A stretch of 15,575 nt of DNA from Prosthecochloris sp. (GTDB lineage Bacteria; Bacteroidota; Chlorobiia; Chlorobiales; Chlorobiaceae). Position 1 is the first letter of the stretch; each line of letters opens with the position of its first letter. Position numbers and translations under genes: made by a program. Below are positions 1-8,880 of the stretch, in pieces. Location of the stretch: the NCBI GenBank assembly GCA_004028745.1, contig RAZP01000008.1, forward strand, positions 1-15,575, written 5' to 3'. The notes beneath the pieces were generated by a model that saw only the letters and a program-made list of their open reading frames with translations, was not told the DNA's origin and searched no databases.

Positions 1-165
1 ATGGAGGCGGTAACCGAGGCGCGGCACTTCTGTAGCCTCGATACCTTTCTCCGTGCCTGCAAACGAAACTTCGGTTTCCGGGAACCGTTTTAGGAGCTCT
101 TCAGCCATTGCTACCGCCGGATACAGGTGTCCACCGGTTCCTCCGCCTGCAAAGATAACTTTCAT
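1..165 (-). CDS. murG: MurG, undecaprenyl-PP-MurNAc-pentapeptide GlcNAc transferase (N-terminal fragment)
   Basis: Only the first 55 codons are present; the gene runs off the left edge. MurG transfers GlcNAc from UDP-GlcNAc to lipid I, making lipid II on the inner face of the cytoplasmic membrane. The visible N-terminus carries the family's glycine-rich GGGTGGH loop at residues 7-13, directly after a hydrophobic beta strand (MKVIFA), which is the diagnostic GT28 start. Its ATG overlaps the ftsW stop in an ATGA tetranucleotide (162-165), so translation is probably coupled to ftsW. A GGGAGG-type ribosome site lies just upstream, inside ftsW. The order ftsW-murG is the classical dcw order, and murC would be expected further left, outside the window. 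The identification is secure; nothing can be said about the C-terminal half. Confidence 0.95.
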   Translation of the reverse strand, partial: MKVIFAGGGTGGHLYPAVAMAEELLKRFPETEVSFAGTEKGIEATEVPRLGYRLH

Positions 166-1364
166 ACACTGCCTCCCGATGCAGTATCAGAGGAAGGCTC
201 CGCCCCGGTATTCCTCTTTCTGGATATGCTGATCAGAACCCCCACCCCCAATGAATTAAACAAGAGTGCCGTTCCTCCGTAACTGATAAATGGAAGAGGC
301 ACCCCTGTTGTAGGAAGCACGTTGCTTGCAACGGCGATGTTGATGAAAGCATACATAACAATGGTAATGGTAATGCCCAGTGCAGCAAAACGCCCGAACC
401 CGTCAGCAGCATTTTTGGCAATAATAAGGCCGCAGATAAAAAAGGCGGCAAACAGAACAAGTACGGCAACCGCTCCGATAAACCCGAACTCCTCACCGAT
501 AATCACAAAAACAAAATCGTTGTAGGAAAGTGGCAGAAAAAGCTCCCGCTGCTTGCTTTCTCCGATGCCAAGCCCGAACAACCCTCCGTTGCCCAGACCG
601 ATAAGAGCTTGCCGTACCTGGTAGGAAAGCTGCTGCTCATCACCCCCGTTGAAAAACGACAGCAGGCGTGCAACCCTGTAAGGCTGGGCAACCGCAAAAA
701 CAGCGGCAGCAGGGATCAATGGAATAGCTGTAACCAGCAGGTGTTTGATTTTGACACCTCCGAGAAACATCAGGATGAAACCGATGGTTGCCACAAGAGA
801 GGCTGTGCTGAAGTTAGGCGCAAAGGCAATGAGCGCCACGACGCTCAGCAGCAGGGTGAGCAGGGGATAGTAGCTTTCGTTGAGGTCCTTGATAAAATCT
901 CTCTTGTCGGTTATCAGCTTGGCAAAATGAAAAATCAGGGCGTATTTGGCAAAATCGGATACCTGAAAACTTACCGGACCTAAAGGGATCCAGCGGGCGG
1001 CACCTTTGATTACCCCTATGAATTTGAAAAACAACAGCCCCGCAAGAAGAAAAATGCTGAAGAACAAAAGAAACTTGCTGAGCTTTCTGAAGATTTGATA
1101 ATCAATCGACGAAAAAGCGATGACCGTACCCAGTCCGAGAAACGTAAAAAACACCTGTCTCCACAAGAAATATTCCGGGTTCGAAAACTTCCTCTGGGCC
1201 CATCCGGCGCCGCTGCTGTAAACAACGACAACTCCGATACACATGAGCAGCACAACAATAAGAAGCAGCAGCTTGCCGGCGATACTTTTTGCCTCGAGTG
1301 CCTGCCCTGTGGAAGGAACCTTACCGGCTGCACGCATTCCAAATGTGTCATCGCTCCGATTCAT
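162..1364 (-). CDS. ftsW: FtsW, SEDS-family septal peptidoglycan polymerase
   Basis: A 400-residue polytopic membrane protein of the SEDS family, which polymerises lipid II into septal glycan strands together with FtsI. A hydrophilic N-tail (about residues 1-30) is followed by roughly ten hydrophobic segments. Visible family signatures are the ARWIPLGP loop (123-130) followed by SFQ.S, a PNFSTA segment (183-188) where many proteobacteria have QPDxGTA, the LPLSYNDF segment (277-284) whose Asp283 matches the catalytic SEDS aspartate, and GVPLPFISYGG (354-364). The start is chosen because the ATG overlaps the murD stop in ATGA (1361-1364), with a GGGAG site about 9 nt upstream. FtsW rather than RodA is supported by its position between murD and murG. 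Ftsw-encoding mRNA is probably translationally coupled at both ends. Confidence 0.96.
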   Translation of the reverse strand: MNRSDDTFGMRAAGKVPSTGQALEAKSIAGKLLLLIVVLLMCIGVVVVYSSGAGWAQRKFSNPEYFLWRQVFFTFLGLGTVIAFSSIDYQIFRKLSKFLLFFSIFLLAGLLFFKFIGVIKGAARWIPLGPVSFQVSDFAKYALIFHFAKLITDKRDFIKDLNESYYPLLTLLLSVVALIAFAPNFSTASLVATIGFILMFLGGVKIKHLLVTAIPLIPAAAVFAVAQPYRVARLLSFFNGGDEQQLSYQVRQALIGLGNGGLFGLGIGESKQRELFLPLSYNDFVFVIIGEEFGFIGAVAVLVLFAAFFICGLIIAKNAADGFGRFAALGITITIVMYAFINIAVASNVLPTTGVPLPFISYGGTALLFNSLGVGVLISISRKRNTGAEPSSDTASGGSV

Positions 1365-2767
1365 TCGGCAATCTCCCGAATGCGTTTCTTGAACATCATT
1401 CCTCTTACTTCAAAATTCTCAAACATATCGAAGCTCGAACATCCGGGTGAAAAAAGAACTGTCTGACCGGTTGCAGCATGGCGCCGCGCCAGCTCTACAG
1501 TCTCTTCGAGCGACAAGGCCTGAACAACCTTGACGACAGAACCGAAAGCCTCGGCGAATTTCTCTTTCGACTCGCCGAAAGCCACCAGCACCGATACTTT
1601 CCCCCGTATCGCCTCTTCAAGCCCGCTGAAATCATCTCCTTTATCACGTCCTCCTGCGATCAGTACCAGCTTTCCGGGTGTCGCATCGAGCGCCTGGCGG
1701 AGTGCGTTCAGGTTTGTTGCTTTGGAGTCGTTAATCCAGTCAACACCGCAGATCGTCCTGACATACTCCTGGCGATGCTCGACACCGTTAAACCCCCTGA
1801 GCGCCTCCCGGATAAAGCCTGTTTCCACACCGGCAGCTTTTGCTGCAGCAACTGCCGCCAGAGCGTTCTCAAGATTATGACGCCCCCTGAAACTCCTTTT
1901 GAACAGGTCGGTTTTTCTGATCACCCTTTCCTTTTCACCGTCGATCACCGTTGTCAGCCACTCGCCATCCATTGTTGTATAGCTGCCTCCGGCCCTGCCG
2001 ACTCTTTCTTTTTCCATACCGAAAGGTACCAGCTCGGGAACAAATCTTCTGCTGCCGGCGAAATGAACGCGCAGTGTTTCATTATCGAAATTGTACACCA
2101 GCCGGTCCTGCCTTCGCTGCTTCGCATAAATCCTGTACTTTGCTTCGGCATAGCGCTTCATGCTTCCTTCGTACCGGTCAAGGTGATCAGGCATAATGTT
2201 GGTTATGACTGCGATGTCCGGCCTGAAAGTTTTACAGCGTTCGAGCTGATAGCTGCTGAGCTCGACAACTGCTATATCCCCCTTGCTCATCTCTCCTACC
2301 AGGGAAGAGAAAGGAACACCGATATTGCCTGCACTGAAAACCCTATACCCCCGGGCTGCCGCCCCGACACTGCACATTGCCGCCACCAGTGTAGCAGTTG
2401 TTGTCTTGCCGTCCGTTCCGGTAATACCGATAATGCTCGCCGGACAGAACCAGGAAGCTGCCTCGATTTCGCTGTACATCGGGATACCCTCTTTCTCCAG
2501 TTCCTTTATAACCGGCACGTGAGAAGGAATACCGGGACTCACGACAGCGAAATCCGCCTCGAACACTTTACTGCTATGCCTTTTCTCTTCAAACGATATT
2601 CCTTTTTGCTCAAGCTGACCCCTTTCATGCTCACCAAGGGGTTCGATGTCGCTGACAAAAACCGAGGCCCCGCGCCCCTGGAGCAACATTGCCGCCCCGA
2701 TGCCGCTGCGTTTCGCCCCAATGACGCTCACGCGTTTTCCCCTTATCTGTGCTGTGCCCACATTCAT
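1361..2767 (-). CDS. murD: MurD, UDP-MurNAc-L-alanine--D-glutamate ligase
   Basis: Cytoplasmic Mur ligase that adds D-Glu to UDP-MurNAc-L-Ala using ATP. The 468-residue product has an N-terminal nucleotide-fold domain (about 1-105), the ATP-binding loop GITGTDGKTTT (114-124), a likely carbamylated Lys210 in the MKRYAEAK segment, HNLEN (297-301), and the C-terminal signatures NDSKATN (346-352), AGGRDKG (371-377) and SPGCSSFDMFENF (440-452). The P-loop has Asp where most Mur ligases have Asn (GTDGK rather than GTNGK), a variant common in MurD. The reading frame stays open 51 codons further upstream, but that extension lies inside mraY. The ATG at 2767 is preferred because it forms an ATGA overlap with the mraY stop and gives the usual family length. 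No strong Shine-Dalgarno is seen, consistent with coupling to mraY. Confidence 0.96.
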   Translation of the reverse strand: MNVGTAQIRGKRVSVIGAKRSGIGAAMLLQGRGASVFVSDIEPLGEHERGQLEQKGISFEEKRHSSKVFEADFAVVSPGIPSHVPVIKELEKEGIPMYSEIEAASWFCPASIIGITGTDGKTTTATLVAAMCSVGAAARGYRVFSAGNIGVPFSSLVGEMSKGDIAVVELSSYQLERCKTFRPDIAVITNIMPDHLDRYEGSMKRYAEAKYRIYAKQRRQDRLVYNFDNETLRVHFAGSRRFVPELVPFGMEKERVGRAGGSYTTMDGEWLTTVIDGEKERVIRKTDLFKRSFRGRHNLENALAAVAAAKAAGVETGFIREALRGFNGVEHRQEYVRTICGVDWINDSKATNLNALRQALDATPGKLVLIAGGRDKGDDFSGLEEAIRGKVSVLVAFGESKEKFAEAFGSVVKVVQALSLEETVELARRHAATGQTVLFSPGCSSFDMFENFEVRGMMFKKRIREIAE

Positions 2768-3873
2768 CTCAGCTTTAATGTCATTAGACTGGTCAGGAAA
2801 AAGAGCAGTGTAATGATCCAGAACCTTATGACAATCTTCTCTTCTGCCCACCCCTTCATCTGATAGTGGTGATGCAGGGGAGCCATGAGAAACACCCGTC
2901 TCCCTTCGCCAAACCGCCATTTTGTAAATTTGAACCAGGCAACCTGCAACGAAACGGACAGTGTTTCAATAAAAAATGTCCCTGCAAGTACCGGCAGAAG
3001 CAGCTCTTTTTTGATGAGCAGCGCAATAACCGCTATGGCACCGCCAAGAGCCAGCGACCCTGTATCACCCATGAAAATCTCCGCGGGATGGGAATTGAAC
3101 CACAGAAACCCTACACACGCCATAACGATCGCCATGCTGACCACCGCAACCTCACCGCCTCCGGGAATATAGGCGATATTCAGGTAATCGGCGTAGACCG
3201 TGTTGCCGGTAAGATAGGCAAAGCCTCCCAGCCCAAACACAACAATCCCGGAAGTTCCCGCAGCAAGGCCGTCAAGTCCGTCGGTAAGATTCACCGCGTT
3301 GGATACCGCGGTAATGATAAAGACGACGATCGGAATGTACCACCAGCCGTAATCTATCATCAGGTCCTTGAAAAAGGGAATCGTCGTTTCTGTGAGGAGC
3401 ACGGAAAATGCCGGATCAAACCAGGTATAGAGCCCGATAAACAGGCCGAGTGAAACCTGGCCGATCAGTTTATATTTTGCAGACAGACCGCCCTTGATTC
3501 TCAGCACAACCTTCCGGTAATCGTCAATAAAGCCTATAACCCCCATCCACAGGATAGAGACAAGAATGAGCCAGACATAGGGATCGTCAAACTTTGCCCA
3601 AAAAAGACCGGAAACAAGCACTGAGAATATGATCAGTGTGCCTCCCATCGTTGGAAGCTCTTTCTTTTTCTGCCGGTGTTCAGGCGGGGCTTCTTCCTTG
3701 ACCGGCTCTACGTACTTTGATTTCAAATACCGGATCAGTTTCGGACCCGCAAAAATGGTTATCAGCAAGGAGGTAATCGCCGCTGCACTTGCCCTGAACG
3801 TGATATATTCGACAACGCCGAAACCGGGAGGATCAAAAACCTCATTGATGTATTGCAGCAGATAGTAAAGCAT
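2764..3873 (-). CDS. mraY: MraY, phospho-MurNAc-pentapeptide translocase
   Basis: Integral membrane enzyme that transfers phospho-MurNAc-pentapeptide from UDP to undecaprenyl phosphate, giving lipid I. The 369-residue length is typical and about ten hydrophobic segments are visible. The catalytic signatures are all present: the aspartate pair Asp117-Asp118 in GFIDDYRK, NAVNLTDGLDGL (192-203) with Asp198, MGDTGS (268-273) with Asp270, and the PLHHHY histidine motif (332-337). The gene sits 15 bp downstream of murF and overlaps murD by 4 bp, so it belongs to the same operon. The start ATG has only weak purine-rich sequence upstream. It links the soluble Mur ligase products encoded next to it with the membrane steps. 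Confidence 0.97.
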   Translation of the reverse strand: MLYYLLQYINEVFDPPGFGVVEYITFRASAAAITSLLITIFAGPKLIRYLKSKYVEPVKEEAPPEHRQKKKELPTMGGTLIIFSVLVSGLFWAKFDDPYVWLILVSILWMGVIGFIDDYRKVVLRIKGGLSAKYKLIGQVSLGLFIGLYTWFDPAFSVLLTETTIPFFKDLMIDYGWWYIPIVVFIITAVSNAVNLTDGLDGLAAGTSGIVVFGLGGFAYLTGNTVYADYLNIAYIPGGGEVAVVSMAIVMACVGFLWFNSHPAEIFMGDTGSLALGGAIAVIALLIKKELLLPVLAGTFFIETLSVSLQVAWFKFTKWRFGEGRRVFLMAPLHHHYQMKGWAEEKIVIRFWIITLLFFLTSLMTLKLR

Positions 3874-3888
3874 AAAGAAACGTACAGT

Positions 3889-5307
3889 TTAATGATCCAA
3901 TCCACATGATTTCATGAAACCCTCAGCGAACCTTTCCATCCTCATACCCCTTGAGCCTTTGAGCAGGAGAATATCTCCCTGATGAAGCGACTTGTTCAAC
4001 ACCCCCTGAAGCCTGTCACTGTCCATGAAGTGACCCGAACATTTGGCTCCTGCCGCCCTGCAGCAGAGAGCAGCCTGCTCCCCGAACGTGTAAAGGATAT
4101 CGAGACGGTCGAGCGAAGCTGCGTAATGACCAATCCCCTCATGTTCCATCGTGCTTACTGCACCCAGCTCAAGCATGTCCCCTATAACCGCAACACGCTT
4201 TCCCGAAGCAGGGAGTTCGCACAGCAGGTCAAGTGCATGGCGCACGGAGTCAGGATTGGCATTATAGGTATCGTTCATAACGGTGACTCCTCCGGCTTTC
4301 TGAAATTCAAGCCGTTTCCATCCGCTGGGCGGCTTGAGAGACTCCAGACCGGCGGCTACTTCTTTTGTAGTCAGTCCGAAATGCAGCCCTACCGCTGCCG
4401 AGGCCACGGCATTCGAAATATTGTGGCGACCGGCAAGCTGCAGGGCAACAGGAACAGCTCCGGCAGAAGTGCACAGGGAAAACACAGCACGACCGGCATT
4501 GTCCATCCGGATATTCTCGGCCCATACGCTGTCCCGCTCCCGTTCTTTGCCGTAAACAACAGCATGTTCCAGACCGGCAGCTGCATCAGCAAGCCGTTTG
4601 TCCCGGCTGTTCACAAAAACAACCCCGCTGTGTTCCTGCAGATACCTGTACAGCCCGGTTTCAGCACGAGTGACACCGTCAAGATCCAGCAAAAACTCAA
4701 GATGTTCGTGGCCTATATTGGTCAGAAGCCCATGCGTCGGAGCTGTAATCCCGGTAAGAAGCTCCATCTCGCCGGGGTGGTTGATCCCCATTTCAACCAC
4801 GGCTACCTCATGCTCCTCACGCAGCCCAAAGAGCGTCAGCGGAACGCCGAGATGATTGTTGAGATTCCCCTCACTCATATGAACCCTGTAACGCCTTTTG
4901 AGAATGGATGCCGTCATCTCCTTGGTGGTGGTCTTGCCATTGCTCCCCCCAATACCGATCACCGGAATACTGAATTTCCGCCGGTAAATCTGTGCGAGAC
5001 GCTGCATTGCCAACACTGTATCGGTTGCCACAATATAGCGGAGCCCCGCATCATGCACAGAAAGCCGCTGAGAGCTATACCACTCCCTGCTTACGACCGC
5101 GCAGGCCGCACCATTCTCAAAAGCTTGGTGAATGAAATTATGGCCATCCGTATGCTCACCCTTCAAGGCGATAAATATTTCGCCCCCCGTTACCTTGCGT
5201 GAATCGATTACAACCGAAGGCTCGGGAAATATCACAGGCTCATCATGGGTAAACCCCGAAAGCGACCCGGCCTCCTCAAGATCCTCTCTGTACAGAAATG
5301 CTTTCAT
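3889..5307 (-). CDS. murF: MurF, UDP-MurNAc-tripeptide--D-alanyl-D-alanine ligase
   Basis: Cytoplasmic Mur ligase that adds D-Ala-D-Ala to UDP-MurNAc-tripeptide, completing the pentapeptide that MraY uses. The 472-residue protein has the N-terminal uridine-binding region with DSRKVTGGEIFIALKG (35-50), the ATP loop GIGGSNGKTTT (118-128), a nucleic-acid-like EMGINHPGEM segment (172-181), NDTYNANPDS (345-354), GDMLELG (376-382) and the C-terminal GSRGMRME (451-458), all usual for MurF. The start is 9 bp after the murE stop, with a GGGAG site in that gap, so murE and murF are closely coupled. MurF rather than MurE is supported by the absence of a DNPR motif and by the NDTYNANP signature. Confidence 0.96.
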   Translation of the reverse strand: MKAFLYREDLEEAGSLSGFTHDEPVIFPEPSVVIDSRKVTGGEIFIALKGEHTDGHNFIHQAFENGAACAVVSREWYSSQRLSVHDAGLRYIVATDTVLAMQRLAQIYRRKFSIPVIGIGGSNGKTTTKEMTASILKRRYRVHMSEGNLNNHLGVPLTLFGLREEHEVAVVEMGINHPGEMELLTGITAPTHGLLTNIGHEHLEFLLDLDGVTRAETGLYRYLQEHSGVVFVNSRDKRLADAAAGLEHAVVYGKERERDSVWAENIRMDNAGRAVFSLCTSAGAVPVALQLAGRHNISNAVASAAVGLHFGLTTKEVAAGLESLKPPSGWKRLEFQKAGGVTVMNDTYNANPDSVRHALDLLCELPASGKRVAVIGDMLELGAVSTMEHEGIGHYAASLDRLDILYTFGEQAALCCRAAGAKCSGHFMDSDRLQGVLNKSLHQGDILLLKGSRGMRMERFAEGFMKSCGLDH

Positions 5308-5316
5308 TGGCTCCCG

Positions 5317-6834
5317 TTACTCCACTCCTTTACAGTTTTTGTTCCTTGTAAGCAAAGCTCCCTTCACTGTTTCCCGGTCGGAAAAGTACTTGCGCGATCC
5401 CGCCGACTCCTGATAGGTTTCATGTCCTTTCCCGGCAACAAGCAGAATATCTCCCTTTTTCATGAGATTGACCCCGCAGCGGATCGCTTCGGCACGGTCA
5501 CTGAACCGCATGTAGCTTGCAGAAGATATGCCTTCTGCGATATGATCCATAATGCTCGCCGGGTCTTCGTCTCTGGGGTTATCCGAAGTAATGACAATCC
5601 GGCCTGCCCCCCCGGAAGCAATCTCTCCCATTTTTGGGCGCTTTTTTCTGTCGCGGTTTCCTCCACAACCGAACACAACTATAAGCTCAGCTTCTTCAGG
5701 CTTGAGGTCGTTGAGCGCCTCGATCACTTTTTCAAGTGCATCAGGTGTATGCGCATAATCCACAACAGCACAGAAATCACCGGTTGCGTCCCGTACCATC
5801 TCCATGCGCCCCTCTACAGGAGAAACCGAGGAAAGCCTGCGGATAACCTGTTCAGGCTGCAGCCCCATGGCCACACCGGACGCGAACACTTCCAGCATGT
5901 TCATGACATTATACAGACCCGGCAGCTTAAAAATGCCGTTATAGGAACGGCCGTCCACTTCCACTTCAACCTGTGTCCGCTGCAGGTCAGCCTCAATCAC
6001 CACTGCCCTGATCTCCTTTCCCTCATTACATGCAAATTTCCTATTTCCGACCGTACAGCAATACAGCCTGGCACTGCCTCGATTCCTTTCCATAAGTTCC
6101 GCCCAAGGATCATCGGCATTGACAACAACATAGCCTCCCGGAGCAACAGCGCCGAACAGCATACACTTTGCTGCAGCATACTCTTCCATCGTATGATGGA
6201 AATCAAGATGATCCTGTGTCAGATTTGTAAAAACAGCCCCCGTAAAAACAATCCCGTATGTTCTCTGCAGGACCAGCGCATGAGAGGAAACCTCCATAAC
6301 CACCGCCTTACATCCCCGTTCGGCCATCATAAAAAAAAGACGGTGGAGCTCTTCCGCCTCAGGAGTTGTTCTCTCGAGGGGAATGGTTTCCTCTCCTGCA
6401 AGCGCTAGACCTGTACCGATATATCCCGTTTTTATACCGCAGTCGTTCATCATTGTTGTCATCAGGCGCGCCGTCGTGGTTTTTCCGTTGGTACCGGTAA
6501 CGCCTATAATCCGCAGCCTGTCAGACACGTCGTTGTAAAAAGCCTTTGCTATCTGGGCCATTGCACGCCGGGAATCCGGGACAACAATATAGAGAACCCC
6601 ATCATCCGAACTTCCAGAAAGTTCTTCACATACCACCACTGCCGCTCCCCTGGCTACCGCATCCCCGATAAAGCTGTGACCATCGGTCATGTAACCTTTC
6701 ACCGCAATAAACAACGCACCTTTCACTACCTCACGCGAATCGGATGTTATACTCTCTATCCTCATTTCAGGCCGACAGCCTACGTCAAGGGACAAAGCAT
6801 CCAGCCTCTCCAGCAAAGTACCCAACGTCACCAT
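5317..6834 (-). CDS. murE: MurE, UDP-MurNAc-L-Ala-D-Glu--meso-diaminopimelate ligase
   Basis: Cytoplasmic Mur ligase adding the third stem-peptide residue. The 505-residue protein shows TSDSREVVKGALFIAVKG (30-47) for uridine nucleotide binding, the ATP loop GVTGTNGKTTT (111-121), TTPEA (156-160), EVSSHAL (181-187), the probable carbamylated Lys223 in EEYAAAKCM, and GKGHE (468-472). The DNPR motif at 418-421 is the known determinant of meso-diaminopimelate specificity, so this organism probably has a DAP-type, diderm-style peptidoglycan rather than a lysine type. The ATG lies 7 bp inside the end of ftsI and is preceded by an AGGGA site. A GTG one codon downstream is an equally possible start and would change nothing functionally. 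Confidence 0.97.
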   Translation of the reverse strand: MVTLGTLLERLDALSLDVGCRPEMRIESITSDSREVVKGALFIAVKGYMTDGHSFIGDAVARGAAVVVCEELSGSSDDGVLYIVVPDSRRAMAQIAKAFYNDVSDRLRIIGVTGTNGKTTTARLMTTMMNDCGIKTGYIGTGLALAGEETIPLERTTPEAEELHRLFFMMAERGCKAVVMEVSSHALVLQRTYGIVFTGAVFTNLTQDHLDFHHTMEEYAAAKCMLFGAVAPGGYVVVNADDPWAELMERNRGSARLYCCTVGNRKFACNEGKEIRAVVIEADLQRTQVEVEVDGRSYNGIFKLPGLYNVMNMLEVFASGVAMGLQPEQVIRRLSSVSPVEGRMEMVRDATGDFCAVVDYAHTPDALEKVIEALNDLKPEEAELIVVFGCGGNRDRKKRPKMGEIASGGAGRIVITSDNPRDEDPASIMDHIAEGISSASYMRFSDRAEAIRCGVNLMKKGDILLVAGKGHETYQESAGSRKYFSDRETVKGALLTRNKNCKGVE

Positions 6835-8861
6835 CTGTTTCCCTTCGCTGCATCTAAAGCCGATGGTAACGATTGCGGCCCAATCGGGTGCCCAAGGGTA
6901 ACCTTTACCGGGGAACCTGCATCAACCATAGTGCCCGAAGCTACCCCCTGTCCGGTAACAATATCATTCAAACTCCCCTCGTATTCCATAGCAAGCCCGG
7001 TCCACTTCAGCAGACGCCTTGCATCCCGGCCCGGCAACCCGCCAAGTTCAGGCACAGCAACAGCTTTGAGGCTGTCAAGAAGTTGTTTTTCCGGAGAAAC
7101 CAGAGCAAGCGCCTCTTTCAGCGGCTCGGATGAAGCGATCATCCTTCGCCCGATACGGGAAAAAACCGGTGCCGCGACCATACTTGCATAGTAGGCGGTT
7201 GTTGGCTCATCGATCACGACAATCGCGGCAATCTTTGGCTTGTCAGCTGGAAAAAACCCTACAAATGAAGAAACATATGCCCCCTGATGGTAAGAACCGT
7301 TTTTAAGTTTTTGGGCTGTTCCTGTTTTGCCTGCCGCGGAAACACCGGGAATAACAGCCTCAGTACCGGTACCTTTACCAACAACCGGCTCAAAGTACTG
7401 CTTTCTCAGGTATTCAGCAGTTTCGGATTTCACGACCCTGCGCACTTTTTTCGGCCTGACCTCATTAACAACATTCCCGTCAGGATCCAGCATACGGCTT
7501 ACAACATAGGGGCGCATCATCACGCCGTCATTTGCGACAGTCGCATATGCCTGAAGAATCTGCAAGGGGGTTACCGTACAAGCATAGCCATATCCCATCC
7601 AGGGAAGGGTTGTTTTGTCCCAGTCCTGTGGTTTTCTCAAAAGACCCGGAACTTCCCCTATAAGATCGATGCCTGTTTTTTCACCAAATCCGAAACGTTT
7701 GACATAGTCGTAAAAGGTTTCCGCCCCGAGTTCCATCGCGGTTTTAGCCGCGATGATATTGCTTGAATACTCCATTGCCTCGCGGAAGGTCATGCGTTCG
7801 TACTTTTCATGATCCCTTATGACGCGCCTGTGTATAGTATAGGTTCCGTTATGGGCGTCGAGCGTGTCTTCCGCCGTTCGTCCGAGCACTTCAGTAGCCG
7901 CGGACGCCATAACGATCTTGAACGTGGATCCCGGCTCGAAAGCATCGGTAATCGCCCGGTTCCTCGCTTTCTCCGGACGATAGTTCCCACGGTTGTTCAT
8001 GTTGAACGCGGGATAATTCGCCATGGCCAGTATTCCTCCCGTTTCAACATCCATGACAATACCTATCGCGGCCTGCGCTTCGAACTCTTTTGTCGCCTTG
8101 TGGAGTTCATCCTCAACAATTGCCTGCGTGTCGGCATCAATCGTCAGTTGAATACTCAACCCCTCGCGTGCGTTAATCTGCTCTTCTCCGGCAGCAAGAA
8201 ACCGCTCCCCGGTCGCGGAACGCTGAAATACCCTGATACCTTCCTGTCCTTTCAACTCCTCATGATACTTCTTTTCAAGACCGCTGATGCCACGGTTATC
8301 CCTGTCTGTCAGCCCTATTACCTGCGAAGCGAGATTGAGATAATACCGCTGCTGCTCGTTTTCAAACCCCACACCGGGAATCTTTGCGTCCATCAGCTCC
8401 TGTGCCCTTGCAATTGGAACGGACCGCTCCATCCAGACAAAACGACCTTTCTTACGAAGCTTCCGACTGTAGTAACGGCTGCTTTTGCCAAAATGACGGG
8501 CAAATCGTGCTGCAACATCCGATGCCTTGTTTACCGTATCTTTTACCCCGTTTATCAGTACAGGCGTGTTGCGTACAAGGTAAGGATCGGCAAAAAACGA
8601 TATCTTCTGCACACTTTCGGCGAGGCGGTTTCCGGCACGGTCGACAATTCCGCCCCGTTTGGCAACTTCGACAACTTCCCGCTCATGCTGCCTCGTTGCC
8701 ATTTTCTTATATTTTTGAACATCGATCACCTGAATACTCAGAAGCTTGATTACAATCGCCACGAGCAATAACGCAAACAAAAATGCAACGGCACCAAAGC
8801 GCAATCCAAACTCTTTTCCGGCCTCTCCTTCCGGCCGCCCGCCGTCCCGCTGCCCGTTCAT
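6828..8861 (-). CDS. ftsI: FtsI/PBP3-type septal D,D-transpeptidase with C-terminal PASTA domain
   Basis: Class B penicillin-binding protein that cross-links septal peptidoglycan with FtsW. The 677-residue protein has a short polar N-terminus, one membrane anchor (about 22-44), a dimerisation/pedestal domain (about 50-230) and a transpeptidase domain (about 260-575) with all three active-site motifs: STFK (312-315, nucleophile Ser312), SSN (366-368) and KTGT (512-515). A C-terminal region starting near 602 (PELGGLPGRDARRLL) and ending near 657 reads as one PASTA repeat, with the usual proline-led start and a closing SPVKVTLG strand. The protein is longer than E. coli FtsI (588 aa), largely because of that tail. 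The ATG is preceded by AGGGGACAGG and lies 19 bp after the ftsL-like stop. The assignment to FtsI rather than PBP2/MrdA rests on motif layout and the dcw position. Confidence 0.95.
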   Translation of the reverse strand: MNGQRDGGRPEGEAGKEFGLRFGAVAFLFALLLVAIVIKLLSIQVIDVQKYKKMATRQHEREVVEVAKRGGIVDRAGNRLAESVQKISFFADPYLVRNTPVLINGVKDTVNKASDVAARFARHFGKSSRYYSRKLRKKGRFVWMERSVPIARAQELMDAKIPGVGFENEQQRYYLNLASQVIGLTDRDNRGISGLEKKYHEELKGQEGIRVFQRSATGERFLAAGEEQINAREGLSIQLTIDADTQAIVEDELHKATKEFEAQAAIGIVMDVETGGILAMANYPAFNMNNRGNYRPEKARNRAITDAFEPGSTFKIVMASAATEVLGRTAEDTLDAHNGTYTIHRRVIRDHEKYERMTFREAMEYSSNIIAAKTAMELGAETFYDYVKRFGFGEKTGIDLIGEVPGLLRKPQDWDKTTLPWMGYGYACTVTPLQILQAYATVANDGVMMRPYVVSRMLDPDGNVVNEVRPKKVRRVVKSETAEYLRKQYFEPVVGKGTGTEAVIPGVSAAGKTGTAQKLKNGSYHQGAYVSSFVGFFPADKPKIAAIVVIDEPTTAYYASMVAAPVFSRIGRRMIASSEPLKEALALVSPEKQLLDSLKAVAVPELGGLPGRDARRLLKWTGLAMEYEGSLNDIVTGQGVASGTMVDAGSPVKVTLGHPIGPQSLPSALDAAKGNRW

Positions 8862-8880
8862 GGTATCAACCTGTCCCCTG

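Noticed and set aside
1478..2863. Long plus-strand open frame (461 codons) antisense to murD and the end of mraY
   Set aside because: It lies opposite complete, motif-bearing genes; the translation is Cys/His/Pro-rich with no recognisable domain, as expected of a shadow frame.
2768..2920. 51-codon N-terminal extension of murD
   Set aside because: It lies wholly inside mraY and adds sequence absent from the MurD family; the ATGA junction marks the natural start.
3982..5202. 406-codon plus-strand frame antisense to murF
   Set aside because: Shadow of an intact murF; no domain, no ribosome site, odd composition.
5245..6408. 387-codon plus-strand frame antisense to murE
   Set aside because: Shadow of an intact murE with its catalytic motifs in place on the other strand.
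7809..8771. 320-codon plus-strand frame antisense to ftsI
   Set aside because: Opposite the ftsI dimerisation and transpeptidase domains; no recognisable protein features.
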